Assembly: GCA_002336245.1 (NCBI GenBank)
Contig: DDDG01000003.1
Span: 124,438 to 188,437, forward strand
DNA: 64,000 nt
Origin: Flavobacteriales bacterium UBA1986
Lineage (GTDB): Bacteria > Bacteroidota > Bacteroidia > Flavobacteriales_G > Salibacteraceae
Reading direction: 5' to 3'
The translations under genes were made by a program, and so were the position numbers. Shown here in pieces: positions 45,267-54,600 of this stretch. The notes below the pieces were generated by a model. That model saw nothing but the letters and a program-made list of their open reading frames with translations. It was not told where the DNA came from and did not search any database. The stretch's first letter is position 1, and each line of letters starts with the position of its first letter.

Positions 45267-45276
45267 TTTTGATTTT

Positions 45277-45750
45277 ATGGTAGGAATCATCATGGGTTCA
45301 AAGTCGGACTTGCCCGTTATGCAAGAAGCGGCAAACGTTCTTAAGGAGCTTGGGGTAGAATACGAACTGGACATTGTTTCAGCTCACCGTACTCCCGATA
45401 AAATGTATCAATACGCGAGCAAAGCTCATGAGCGAGGCATTCAAGTGATCATTGCTGGAGCCGGCGGAGCCGCTCACCTTCCAGGCATGACTGCCTCATT
45501 GAGTCCACTTCCTGTGATTGGCGTTCCTATTCATTCGTCAAATTCCATCGATGGATGGGATTCAGTACTCAGCATTCTGCAAATGCCAAGTGGTGTTCCC
45601 GTTGCCACGGTTGCATTGGATGGTGCGCGCAATGCGGGCATCTTAGCCGCTCAAATCATTGGAGCAAGCAACGAGGAGGTTCGAAATCGAATCATCGTCT
45701 TCAAAGAGCGCCTCAAAGAGAAAGTGCACAAGTCTGCGAAGGAGCTTTAG
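45277..45750 (+). CDS. purE: N5-carboxyaminoimidazole ribonucleotide mutase
   Basis: Purine biosynthesis enzyme that converts N5-CAIR to CAIR; 157 residues. Motifs of class I PurE are visible: MGSKSDLPVM, SAHRTPDKM and GAGGAAHLPGM (substrate and catalytic His loop). The ATG at 45277, 10 nt after the thioesterase, matches the family start. PurK, the usual partner, is not next to it. It is the last gene in the pyrG operon, linking pyrimidine and purine genes in one transcript. Confidence 0.95.
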   Translation: MVGIIMGSKSDLPVMQEAANVLKELGVEYELDIVSAHRTPDKMYQYASKAHERGIQVIIAGAGGAAHLPGMTASLSPLPVIGVPIHSSNSIDGWDSVLSILQMPSGVPVATVALDGARNAGILAAQIIGASNEEVRNRIIVFKERLKEKVHKSAKEL

Positions 45751-45815
45751 TCTTCTTCACTCAGAAAAAATCTTCTCCACACTTTCTGTCTTCACAAACT
45801 CATTAATTTGGAGGA

Positions 45816-46628
45816 GTGAAACAACTCGCCCTCTGTCTTCTGCTTTTGAATCCCCTTTCAGCATCGGCCCAGTTTACTGATGTAATGGGCTCACGTGCGA
45901 ACGGCATGGGCGGAAGTGCCCTGCTCGAGACCAATGCCTGGGCCAGCTTCAACAATCCAGCGGCCCTTGCCATGGATACCGGAAATCAGATTGCCGGGAA
46001 TTACGCCAACTCATATTTGCTTCCAGAAATAGGAACCTCTGCGCTTGCCGCAAAATTCAGTTCTGGAACCCGAGCTTTTGGAATTGGCTTGAGCAGTTTT
46101 GGCTATTCAGAATTTCGCTCCAACACCTTGCAAGCATCCTACGCAATGAAACTCGATGAACACTTCAGTATGGGAGTGAATCTCGGGCTACGATACTTGC
46201 AACTGGGTGACATCTATGGCCAGAGCTTCTCCCCTACGGCTAGTCTTGGAATGATGATTTACATAAATGAGGAACTATCCTTTGCCGCCCTGCTCAAAGA
46301 CCCCTTCAATTTTAAAATCGATGAAGCTGCTATTGACCGTTACCCCGTTCTGCTTCGATCTGGTTTGCGCTACCAATTCAGCGACGATATTTTTACAAAC
46401 CTAGAACTGGAGAAAGCTTTGGACAAAGACCTTCGAATTCGCGGAGGTTTTCAATATGCTCACCCCAATGGCTTCAGCTTCCGATTGGGTTTGATTACGC
46501 AGCCCTTTGAATACAGTTTAGGAGCAGGTTACCTCAAGAATCGCTTTGGGGTTGATCTCTCCTACAGCTACCACCCCTTATTGGGCTTCTCTCCCCAACT
46601 TGGCTTTCTCTGGAATTGGGGATCATGA
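45816..46628 (+). CDS. PorV/PorQ-family outer-membrane barrel
   Basis: Exported 270-residue protein predicted to form an outer-membrane beta-barrel. After a signal peptide (MKQLALCLLLLNPLSASAQ) the sequence GSRANGMGGSALLETNAWASFNNPAALA is the characteristic opening of the PorV/PorQ/FadL-like family, followed by alternating amphipathic strands to FLWNW. Some relatives are T9SS shuttle or attachment proteins, but most are unassigned. The start is GTG behind a GGAGGA stretch, one of the few Shine-Dalgarno-like sites here. Its stop overlaps the next gene as ATGA, a firm sign of a functional pair. Confidence 0.85.
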   Translation: MKQLALCLLLLNPLSASAQFTDVMGSRANGMGGSALLETNAWASFNNPAALAMDTGNQIAGNYANSYLLPEIGTSALAAKFSSGTRAFGIGLSSFGYSEFRSNTLQASYAMKLDEHFSMGVNLGLRYLQLGDIYGQSFSPTASLGMMIYINEELSFAALLKDPFNFKIDEAAIDRYPVLLRSGLRYQFSDDIFTNLELEKALDKDLRIRGGFQYAHPNGFSFRLGLITQPFEYSLGAGYLKNRFGVDLSYSYHPLLGFSPQLGFLWNWGS

Positions 46629-48661
46629 GAAAGTTGCTGCTCTTCCTTTTCCTGATTCCGGGAATCTCCTCAGCGCAAGAAGCAGAACAAATCATCGAAG
46701 AACGCATCGAATGGATTTCACAGGAACTGGAAGGAGAAGAGCTGGACCTCACCACCCTCACGGAGTTGTATCAGGAGTTTTACATCAATAAGCTCAATCT
46801 AAACGACTTCGATAAAGATCAACTGGCCCAGCTTTACTTATTAAGTCCTGATGAGATTCGAGCCATCATCTGGCATCGCATAAATTATGGTGATTTTGAA
46901 AGTGTTTATGAGCTGAAAGCCGTGAACGGTTTGAGCCTCGAAAAAGCCATTTTGATTGCCCCCTTCGTTACCGCGAGTCCCCGAGAAGCTAAGCCCGACT
47001 CCTGGAAATACAGATTGAAGTCGGCCAAATATGCCAGGCATCAACTCATTTTGCGCGGTCAACGCATACTAGAACCAAAGGCTGGATACGACTTTCTAGA
47101 TCCAAAATACGAAGGCGACCCAAACCGCTTGTATGCGCGCTATCGTCTGAGAAAATCCGATCTGTTTAGCTTCGGTGTCACAGCTGAAAAAGACCCAGGA
47201 GAACGTTTTGAAGGAAGAGGTTTCGATTTCTACTCTGCCCACTTGATGCTGGAGAATATTGGCCCGATGAAGCGCTTGATTGTGGGCGACTACCAAGCTC
47301 AGTTTGGTCAAGCCCTCACAATGTGGACGGGCTTTGGCTTCCGTAAATCGCCCATGCAAGTATTGCAAACTCAGCGTTACGCCCGCGGTTTACTTCCGTA
47401 TACCAGTACCGATGAAAACAATTTTCTACGGGGTGTGGCCGCCCAATTCGAATGGAAACAATTTAATCTTCATGCCTTCTATTCCAAAAAGCGCATCGAC
47501 GCGAACGTCAACCTGAGCGATACTCTCGCCGACGAGCAAGTTCAAACCTTTAGCAGCATTCAAAGCTCTGGCTTTCATCGGAATCTTAGTGAGCGTGAAG
47601 ACAAGGATGCCATCGAGGAGGAAATTGTTGGGGCCGTGATTGAGTATAAACTGCAATCCACAGAAATCGGGGTGGTGAACTATATGACACGCTACTCAAG
47701 CAATTTTCAGAGGAACCTCAGCTTGTACAATCAGTTCGAATTCGACAGCTCCTTCAATTTCGTCAGTGGAATCTACTATCGAAGTCAGCTTGGGAGTGTT
47801 GGTCTGTATGGCGAAGCCTCTCGGAGCATCAATGGGGGCTTAGCGGCTTTGCAAGGCTTTTCAATTCTCTTTCACGAACGACTCAAATTCAACGCCTACC
47901 ACCGGCACTTTCAGCCGAACTATCAAAACTTACTCTCCAATGCTCTGTCAGAAAAGTCCAGGATTACGAATGAATCCGGAACCTACTTCTCCCTCGAATT
48001 CCAGGTTTTAAGCAAATTAAAAATGCAGGGCTTTGCCGACTTCTATCGCTTCCCATGGCTGTCCTATCGCATCGATGCACCTTCTAGAGGTCAAGAATAC
48101 AGTCTAATGCTTCAGTACAACTTCTCGCGAAGTGTTCAGCTCTTGGCGCTGTATCGCTTTGAAGATAAGCTGGAGAATTCAAGTTCGCAGCAGGAAGCTG
48201 TTCGCACAGTAGTGAATAAAAGTTTGCAGCAAATAAGGCTTCAATTGGATGTGAAGGTAAACCGACAATGGTCGTTACGCAACCGCGTGGCCATCCGAGA
48301 TTACCAAAAAGAAGGCCTGCGCTCACAGGGGTTTGGCCTTTTTCAAGATTTGTACTACTCCTCCCCCAGTGGTCGATGGTCGGCAAAGTTTCGATATGCT
48401 GTCTTTCAAACCGATTCTTACGACGCTCGAATTTATGCCTATGAACACGACTTGCTATATCAGTTTAGTGTCCCTGCGTACGACGGACAAGGCTTCAAGG
48501 CTTATCTTTTGCTTCGATGGAAACCAACCGACTTCTTAAGATGGGAAATGCGTATTTCTCGACTGGAACGAAGAGATGTGGATCAACTTGGAAGCGGAAA
48601 CGAACTGATCGATGCACCTCACAGAACTGAAGTTAAAAGTCAGTTGATTTTCACTTTTTAA
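46625..48661 (+). CDS. Helix-hairpin-helix domain protein with outer-membrane barrel
   Basis: A 678-residue exported protein. After the signal peptide (ending ISSAQ) an N-terminal region (about 40-115) contains two helix-hairpin-helix-like motifs of ComEA type: LNLNDFDKDQLAQLYLLSPD, and YELKAVNGLSLEKAILI. The rest (about 130-678) is rich in alternating strands (RYRLRKSDLFSFGVTAE, VEVKSQLIFTF-type ending), as in an outer-membrane barrel, and ends in Phe. The ATG at 46625 overlaps the PorQ-like stop. Combined HHH and barrel parts suggest binding of DNA or another polymer at the outer membrane; that function is inference. Similar proteins occur in other Bacteroidota without known roles. Confidence 0.8.
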   Translation: MRKLLLFLFLIPGISSAQEAEQIIEERIEWISQELEGEELDLTTLTELYQEFYINKLNLNDFDKDQLAQLYLLSPDEIRAIIWHRINYGDFESVYELKAVNGLSLEKAILIAPFVTASPREAKPDSWKYRLKSAKYARHQLILRGQRILEPKAGYDFLDPKYEGDPNRLYARYRLRKSDLFSFGVTAEKDPGERFEGRGFDFYSAHLMLENIGPMKRLIVGDYQAQFGQALTMWTGFGFRKSPMQVLQTQRYARGLLPYTSTDENNFLRGVAAQFEWKQFNLHAFYSKKRIDANVNLSDTLADEQVQTFSSIQSSGFHRNLSEREDKDAIEEEIVGAVIEYKLQSTEIGVVNYMTRYSSNFQRNLSLYNQFEFDSSFNFVSGIYYRSQLGSVGLYGEASRSINGGLAALQGFSILFHERLKFNAYHRHFQPNYQNLLSNALSEKSRITNESGTYFSLEFQVLSKLKMQGFADFYRFPWLSYRIDAPSRGQEYSLMLQYNFSRSVQLLALYRFEDKLENSSSQQEAVRTVVNKSLQQIRLQLDVKVNRQWSLRNRVAIRDYQKEGLRSQGFGLFQDLYYSSPSGRWSAKFRYAVFQTDSYDARIYAYEHDLLYQFSVPAYDGQGFKAYLLLRWKPTDFLRWEMRISRLERRDVDQLGSGNELIDAPHRTEVKSQLIFTF

Positions 48662-48679
48662 GAATTGTTTAGGTCTACT

Positions 48680-48687
48680 TATCTTCG
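48680..48687 (+). promoter_or_regulatory. -7-like element TATCTTCG
   Basis: Seven of eight positions match TAnnTTTG, 6 nt before the ATG of the decayed membrane-protein gene. Confidence 0.35.
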
Positions 48688-48693
48688 TTTCTA

Positions 48694-49237
48694 ATGTCAA
48701 TCATAGAGTTTTACCTAATCTTCGAGTCAATACTTTATGGTTTGATTGTAACGCAGTTCTTTCTGGACTGGAACAAACTGATTTTCTCGGCGAAAAATCT
48801 CAAGATTTATTGGTCGCACCTTCTGCTCAGTCTAACCATTTTCTTTCAGGTTCTGCTCCGCTTCAACGGTCGATTGAAGACACTGGATCAATTGGAACAG
48901 ATCAACAGTTCATTCATCTTCCTACTTGAGACCACCATGGGACCTGCGCTCTTATACCTCATCACTTACCAGATTTTCCCTCAACGTCCAGAACGAACCG
49001 ACCTAGATTAGTTCATCATGGATCGTCATAAAAAAAATAGGCTTCGCCATCTTCCTTTATGGGATGTATCAAGGAATACGAAACATTCATTTGGGTCAGC
49101 CAATATCGCTCACCGCCCCACTCATTCTTTTCGGCCTACTCTACCTTGTTTTTGTATTCTGGAAAAACTCTCTCTAGTTTAAGATTGTCACCCTCTTAGG
49201 ATTTATAGCTAGTTGCTATTTCATGGTGATCACCTAA
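48694..49237 (+). pseudogene. Decayed gene for a ~180-residue polytopic membrane protein
   Basis: The intact first part (48694-49011) encodes 105 residues with three hydrophobic segments (MSIIEFYLIFESILYGLIVT, LLLSLTIFFQVLL, GPALLYLITYQIF) and ends PERTDLD-TAG. Reading on past the TAG gives FIMDRHKK, and then, after dropping one base from the A8 run at 49030-49037, a further membrane segment (FAIFLYGMYQGIR, then LTAPLILFGLLYLVFVFW). A second TAG at 49175 follows, and then, in the same frame, KIVTLLGFIASCYFMVIT and a TAA at 49235. I infer one gene with two nonsense changes and one frameshift. The family is not recognised. Alternatively, only the 105-residue piece is a real short protein. Confidence 0.6.
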
Positions 49238-49282
49238 GTCTTCTTTGTCGTTCATTGAACTAAGCTTTGGCTCATAACGTTT

Positions 49283-49290
49283 TAGTTTTG
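49283..49290 (+). promoter_or_regulatory. -7 element TAGTTTTG, DsbA-like gene promoter
   Basis: Exact consensus match abutting the ATG-ATG pair at 49291. With the usual spacing, transcription would begin at or inside the start codons. Confidence 0.55.
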
Positions 49291-49986
49291 ATGATGCGTC
49301 AAGCGATTCTACTTACTTTCTTAACTCTAGCTATGTCCAGCAATGCCCAAGAAAAGAAAATGCTCGTTTACATTGCCGACCCCATGTGTTCTTGGTGTTA
49401 CGGCTTCACGAAGGAAATCACCAAAATCAAAAAGATCTTCGAGAACGACCTGCAATTTGGGATGATTATGGGTGGTTTGCGGCCCTACAATAAGGAGGTG
49501 ATGGATGAGAAGCTTGTGAAATTCCTTCGCGAGCATTGGGAAGACATTGGCAAGAAAACGGGACAAAGTTTTCGATACAATGTGTTGAACTGGGAGAATT
49601 TTCAATATGATACAGAACCTGCTGCACGAGCGGTAGTCGTGGCTAGAAGCATTGTCCCTGCAAAAGAGTTCGACTACTTTAAACACGTTCAGAATTCCTT
49701 CTATGCCTTAAACCAGCATCCACACGACGTCGACACTTACGTCCGCATTGCGCGCGATCTCGCCATCGATGCTACAGAATTTGAGAAGCGTTTTCTCTCT
49801 CAAGAATACATGATCAAGACCTCCAAGGATTTTGAGCTTTCAAGAAAATTGGGAATCAATGGATTTCCAAGTCTTTTGCTTGTCGTAGGTGAGAAATCCT
49901 ACATAGTCACAAGTGGATATTCCAAAGCCGCCCCACTGATTGCAAAGATTCAGGAGGTGCTGGACGAAGCGGCTCAGGATAAATAG
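49291..49986 (+). CDS. Exported DsbA-family (FrnE-like) thiol oxidoreductase
   Basis: Periplasmic thioredoxin-fold protein of 231 residues. After a signal peptide ending SSNAQ, it has YIADPMCSWCYGF with a CSWC redox centre of the FrnE/DsbA type, and a later GINGFPSLLLV containing the cis-Pro loop. It probably catalyses dithiol-disulfide exchange or polyketide-type isomerisation; the substrate is unknown. The start is one of two adjacent ATGs (49291 or 49294). The 3' end overlaps the convergent era gene by 13 bp, with no terminator between them. Confidence 0.88.
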   Translation: MMRQAILLTFLTLAMSSNAQEKKMLVYIADPMCSWCYGFTKEITKIKKIFENDLQFGMIMGGLRPYNKEVMDEKLVKFLREHWEDIGKKTGQSFRYNVLNWENFQYDTEPAARAVVVARSIVPAKEFDYFKHVQNSFYALNQHPHDVDTYVRIARDLAIDATEFEKRFLSQEYMIKTSKDFELSRKLGINGFPSLLLVVGEKSYIVTSGYSKAAPLIAKIQEVLDEAAQDK

Positions 49987-50879
49987 CCGTAGCGCTTCAA
50001 TTTAGAAGACTGATCGCGCCAATTCTTATCAACCTTCACATATAGTTCTAGGAATATTTGCTCGCCTATAAATGCTTCTATGTCCTTTCGAGCTTGAGTG
50101 CCAACCTTTTTGAGCATTCTCCCTTGATGGCCGATGAGAATTCCTTTCTGAGAATCTCGCGCAACGTAAATGAGCGCACGCACGTATATTGGAACTGTGT
50201 TCTCGTGGTACTCTTCAATTTCCACTTCACAGCTGTAGGGGATTTCCTTTTGGTAATTCAGGAAAATCTTTTCTCGAATGATTTCTGAAAGGAAGAAACG
50301 CAAGGGTTTGTCCGTCAGTTCATCCTTTGGAAAGAAGGGTGGCGACACTGGAAGTGACGCAACAATTTTTGTAAAGACCTCTGCCGTAAAGGATTTGTAC
50401 AGTGCCGAAATTGGGAAGACTTGAGCTTGAGGAACAAGCGATTCCCACTGTTGAACACGCTTCGTAAGCATGTCTTGATCCCCTAAATCGATCTTATTGA
50501 TGAGAATAAAAATGGGGAGTTTCTTATTCTTGAGCTTCTCGAAGAGCTGTTCATGACGTTCCCCACCGTTGGCGTTCTCTGGGTCAATACCAATCTCTGT
50601 GAGGTACAAAATAACGTCGGCATCTACCAACGCAGCATCGACGAACTTCATCATTCCCTCTTGCAATCCGTATGCTGGGTCAATGATTCCGGGAGTATCG
50701 GAAAAAACAATTTGGTAATCATCGCCGTTTACGATGCCCCGAATCCGATGCCTCGTTGTCTGCGCTTTTGATGTGATGATTGAAAGTTTCTCTCCAACGA
50801 GCGCGTTCATTAAGGTCGACTTACCGACGTTGGGTTTTCCGATGAGACTTACAAAACCGGATTGGTGTTCATTTTCCAC
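49974..50879 (-). CDS. era: GTPase Era
   Basis: Ras-like GTPase that binds 16S rRNA and is needed for 30S maturation; 301 residues. The G domain shows GKPNVGKST (G1), TTRHRIRG (G2), SDTPG (G3) and NKIDL (G4), and a KH domain follows with GQIGRMLKK-like residues (GHQGRMLKKVGTQARKDIE). The start is GTG at 50879. A -7-like element lies 4 nt upstream. Confidence 0.96.
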   Translation of the reverse strand: MENEHQSGFVSLIGKPNVGKSTLMNALVGEKLSIITSKAQTTRHRIRGIVNGDDYQIVFSDTPGIIDPAYGLQEGMMKFVDAALVDADVILYLTEIGIDPENANGGERHEQLFEKLKNKKLPIFILINKIDLGDQDMLTKRVQQWESLVPQAQVFPISALYKSFTAEVFTKIVASLPVSPPFFPKDELTDKPLRFFLSEIIREKIFLNYQKEIPYSCEVEIEEYHENTVPIYVRALIYVARDSQKGILIGHQGRMLKKVGTQARKDIEAFIGEQIFLELYVKVDKNWRDQSSKLKRYGYLS

Positions 50880-50883
50880 TGCG

Positions 50884-50891
50884 CGAATATA
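50884..50891 (-). promoter_or_regulatory. -7-like element TATATTCG, era promoter
   Basis: Seven of eight positions match TAnnTTTG on the minus strand, 4 nt before the era GTG; divergent from the tRNA promoter. Confidence 0.4.
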
Positions 50892-50901
50892 AATTATATG
50901 T

Positions 50902-50909
50902 TACCTTTG
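50902..50909 (+). promoter_or_regulatory. -7 element TACCTTTG, initiator tRNA promoter
   Basis: Exact consensus match ending 11 nt before the mature 5' end of the tRNA. Confidence 0.6.
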
Positions 50910-50920
50910 CCCACCTAAAT

Positions 50921-50979
<59 letters not shown>

Positions 50980-50993
<14 letters not shown>

Positions 50994-51052
50994 CTAAAGA
51001 AGAAGCCATCAAGCACCGCTTGGTGGCTTTTTTAATGGCATCGAGCGAAGCT
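50980..51052 (+). repeat. 73-bp direct repeat, copy 1 (tRNA 3' end plus terminator)
   Basis: Begins at the last base of the T loop of tRNA-fMet, covers the 3' half of the acceptor stem and the terminator, and ends GAAGCT. It is identical to 51164-51236, an offset of 184 bp. Confidence 0.9.
51004..51033 (+). terminator. Terminator of the initiator tRNA
   Basis: AGCCATCAAGC (51004-51014) pairs with GCTTGGTGGCT (51018-51028), with one G:U wobble, over a 3-nt loop, followed by a T run to 51033. Confidence 0.8.
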
Positions 51053-51163
51053 TGCTTTAGCGAAGATGTGATTAAAAAATGGCGTGCCGACGAAGGAGGA
51101 GGCTTCGAGACCTTTAATTGCCACCCAACTAGGTCCGCCGAACCCAAATAAGGGGTGAGGCAA

Positions 51164-51236
51164 TCCTGCCCCCGCAACTAAAGAAGAAGCCATCAAGCAC
51201 CGCTTGGTGGCTTTTTTAATGGCATCGAGCGAAGCT
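51164..51236 (+). repeat. 73-bp direct repeat, copy 2
   Basis: Perfect copy of 50980-51052. The 111 bp between the copies contain no recognisable gene. Upstream of copy 2 the rest of the tRNA is absent, so copy 2 is only the 3' tRNA tail plus terminator. Confidence 0.9.
51188..51217 (+). terminator. Duplicate terminator inside repeat copy 2
   Basis: Identical stem, loop and T tract to the one at 51004-51033. It now sits just past the end of the convergent lipocalin-like gene. Confidence 0.6.
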
Positions 51237-51250
51237 GAACAAAGAACAGC

Positions 51251-51643
51251 TCAGTCTTCAATTCTTCGTAAGACGTAAGTCCTTTGATTCGTGATGCGAA
51301 GAAGATCGTCTTGCAAAATATAAGCGCCCCGATAGTTGATGCGGTCTCCAATCGGATCCCGAGAACCATCGCAACAAACTCTCGTGCATGCGCTCTTATC
51401 GTATTCAATCATCATCCCATCAATCATAAGGTTGGCACCATTGCATTGATTCACATCGGTATTGTAGGAAAACAATCCTTGACCAATCTTGAGTGTGTAT
51501 TCAAGTCCCGGAGACTCCATGCCGTTTTCAGACTCTACATATTCCAAAAGCCAAGTACCATAAAGGTCGGTATTGGCAAGCTGTTGCGCCGAAACCGAGA
51601 AGCCAATCAAACTCAAGACTACTGCAAAAAACCCCTTCTTCAT
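51251..51643 (-). CDS. Secreted lipocalin-like / META-like protein
   Basis: A small exported protein of 130 residues with a signal peptide (MKKGFFAVVLSLIGFSVSAQ). The mature part begins with LYGTWLLEYVES, typical of lipocalin-like or META (HslJ-type) beta-barrels, and has four Cys (NQCNGA, SACTRVCCDG) that could form disulfides. The function is unknown. It begins 3 nt after the stop of the BNR-repeat protein gene and is presumably co-transcribed with it. Confidence 0.7.
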   Translation of the reverse strand: MKKGFFAVVLSLIGFSVSAQQLANTDLYGTWLLEYVESENGMESPGLEYTLKIGQGLFSYNTDVNQCNGANLMIDGMMIEYDKSACTRVCCDGSRDPIGDRINYRGAYILQDDLLRITNQRTYVLRRIED

Positions 51644-51646
51644 ATT

Positions 51647-54600
51647 CTATTCTGTTTCATCCCTTCCAGGAGTATAAGGTACACCATTCGCAGCCATTTT
51701 CTCCTCCATTTTAGCAATCGACGTTTCAATGGTCTCAAGCGATTTCTCTAGTTCAAGCAATTCTTCGGTTGCAATTTGAATGTTCACACGTTGTGTTCCC
51801 GTAGGATTCGAACGATGACTCCATAAATTGTAAGTCACCAAACCAATGCGCCCATTGATTGAAGGAGCGGTCTCAAACTCACGCTTGCTCAAACTTCCAT
51901 CTCCATAGAGCTTCAGTTTTTGATCATCCAACAGCTCCTGCTGCTTCGTCAAGTCTGCGAGCCAAGAAATATCAGCTCTTTGATGACTCAAAATGGCTTG
52001 CCGCATGAATTTCATGCGCTCGCTTAAATCGCCAACCTTTTTGTTGGTAAAAACCAGCTTTCGCTTGGCCTCCTTCACTTCCTCCTTAAATTCAGCAAGC
52101 GACTGTGGCTCTGCCATCGGCATGCTCATATTGTCGAGCGCCTTCAATTGAAACTCTATTGGCCCTGCCAAGGCTTTGAGCTCAGATCCTTGCACCAGCG
52201 TCATCTCCACAGAGTATTTCCCGGGAAATGCCAAGGCCCCATAATCTTGCCCAGCAAATGGATTGTCGGATTCTTCCTTTTTCATTTGAATCGCTGACAT
52301 GCTCCCATAACGCATGTTCCAAGAAGAACGGTTCACTCCTTTTTTTGGTTTCTCAGTAAACTTACTGACCACCTTTCCTGCAGCGTCGCGAATTGTAAAG
52401 ACAATTGTTGGATCATTTTCCCGATCCTCTTCTCGCAATGCCTCTTCGGAAGGATAGAAATTATCACCTCCAGATTTGGCTGTTTCTTTCTCCTTTTCAA
52501 GGCGGGCATCACGTTTACTTTTTGGAGCCTCTTTCATATACCAAGTAAACTGAGGCCCCATAGGAGGGTTGTCAGCAGAAAAGAAATTGTTTCCTTGAAA
52601 GGCTTTCTTGCGAAGACCAAGCGGGGTACTTTCAATGTAGAGCCAAGCATCTCGAACTGAGAAGATGTGAGCATCCTTCTCCATCAAATCTTTCTGAGGA
52701 AACCTCAAGGCTGAATAATCATCCAACACATAAAACCCTCGACCAAATGAAGCCAGAACCAAGTCGTTCTCACGCTCTTGAATTTCAATATCTCGGACGG
52801 CAACGGTCGGCAGTCCAGCGTTCAATTGTTGCCACTTTGCTCCTCCATCCTGACTGAAAAAGCATCCGAACTCCGTTCCTGCAAAAAGCAATTTCGCATC
52901 GATGTTGTCTTGAACCAAATCATACACAGAACCTCTTTCAGGAAGATTGCCAGATATGCTTGTCCAAGAAGAACCTGCGTCGGTTGATTTTAAGATGTAT
53001 GGTTTGAAGTCGCCTTGCTTGTGATTGTTGAAAGTGGCAAAAACCGTGTTCTCATCGTAGCGAGATGCCGTGAGAGAATTCACGTAAGTTCTGGCCGGAA
53101 TCCCAGGAAAGCCATCTTTCTTCGTCCAGGTTTTACCACCGTCTTTACTCACGTGGATTAGGCCATCGTCGGTTCCAATATAGAGCAAACCTTCTTTTTT
53201 AGGAGACTCGTCGAAGGCAACAATTTGCCCATAAATGCTGGTCGACTTATTCTTCGCAACGGCATCAACACTCCATACACGATCCATCACTTCAAGCTTG
53301 TTTCGATCGAGCTGTCGAGACAAGTCACCGCTGATTGTCGTCCAGTTATCACCTCGGTCATCGCTGCGAAACACCTTGTTTGCACAGAAATATAGGCGAT
53401 TTGGGTTGTGAGGTGAGATCAGTAGTGGCGCATCCCAATTCCAACGAAAAGCGGCTTCACCTTTTCCAGGTTGCGGTTTGATGTCGACCTTTTCGCCACT
53501 TCTTTTGTCGAAGCGCACCAACCAGCCATATTGCGATTGAGCGTATACGATGTTTGGGTCTGTAGGGTCAACCTGACTTTCAAATCCGTCGCCACCCTTT
53601 GTAATGAACCAGTCGGCGTTCACAATGCCACTGGTACTGTTGGTGCGCGAAGGGCCACCAATGCTGAAGTTGTCTTGAGTTCCTCCATAGATGTTGTAGA
53701 AAGGAGCATCTTGATCAACAGCCACTTTATAAAATTGCGTAATCGGAAGGTTGGCGTGAAAGCTCCATGATTTCGCGTCATCGAAGCTTGTGTACAAACC
53801 TCCATCGCAGCCCATAATGTAGTGGTCTGTGTTTTCAGGATTGATCCACATACAATGATTGTCGACGTGCTTGTACTTCTCATTGATTTTATTCCAGGTC
53901 TTGCCGCCATCGAGGCTCATATGACACCAGGTATCCATTGAGAAAATCTTCTCCGAATTCAAGGGATCTACATAAAGCTCGGTGTAATAGTTTCCAGAAG
54001 TATTGTATTTGTTCAGCTTGCTCCAGCTCGCACCTCGATCTGTAGAACGGAAGAATCCTTCGGTTTTCTCTGTGCCTTCAACCATGGCGTAGAGCACGTC
54101 GGGGTTGCTTGGAGCCATCGCCATTCCGATGCGTCCTTTATCTCCTTTAGGAATTCCATTTTCAAGAACGTTCCATGTAACACCACCATCTTCAGACTTA
54201 TAGATGGCCGAAGAGGGACCTCCGGAAATGTAAGTCCAAACATGCCGTCTTCTTTGGTGCGCAGCAGCATACATTACATCTGGATTCCGAGGATCGATGT
54301 GAATTTCATGGACCCCTGTATGTTCGTCTATCTCAAGAATTCTTTTCCAGCTTTCACCACCGTTCGTTGTTTTATAGAGACCTCGGTCACCGCCTGCCGA
54401 CCACAGTGGACCAACTGCGGCGACATAGACCGTTTGCGGATCGTTTGGATGGAACTTAATCATCCCGATGTGCTCGCTGTTTTTGAGACCCATATTTTTC
54501 CAACTCTTTCCGCCATCTTGAGATTTGTACACGCCATCGCCATAAGCGACCGAACGCTGGTTGTTGTTCTCTCCTGAGCCGACCCAAACTTCATTCAAGT

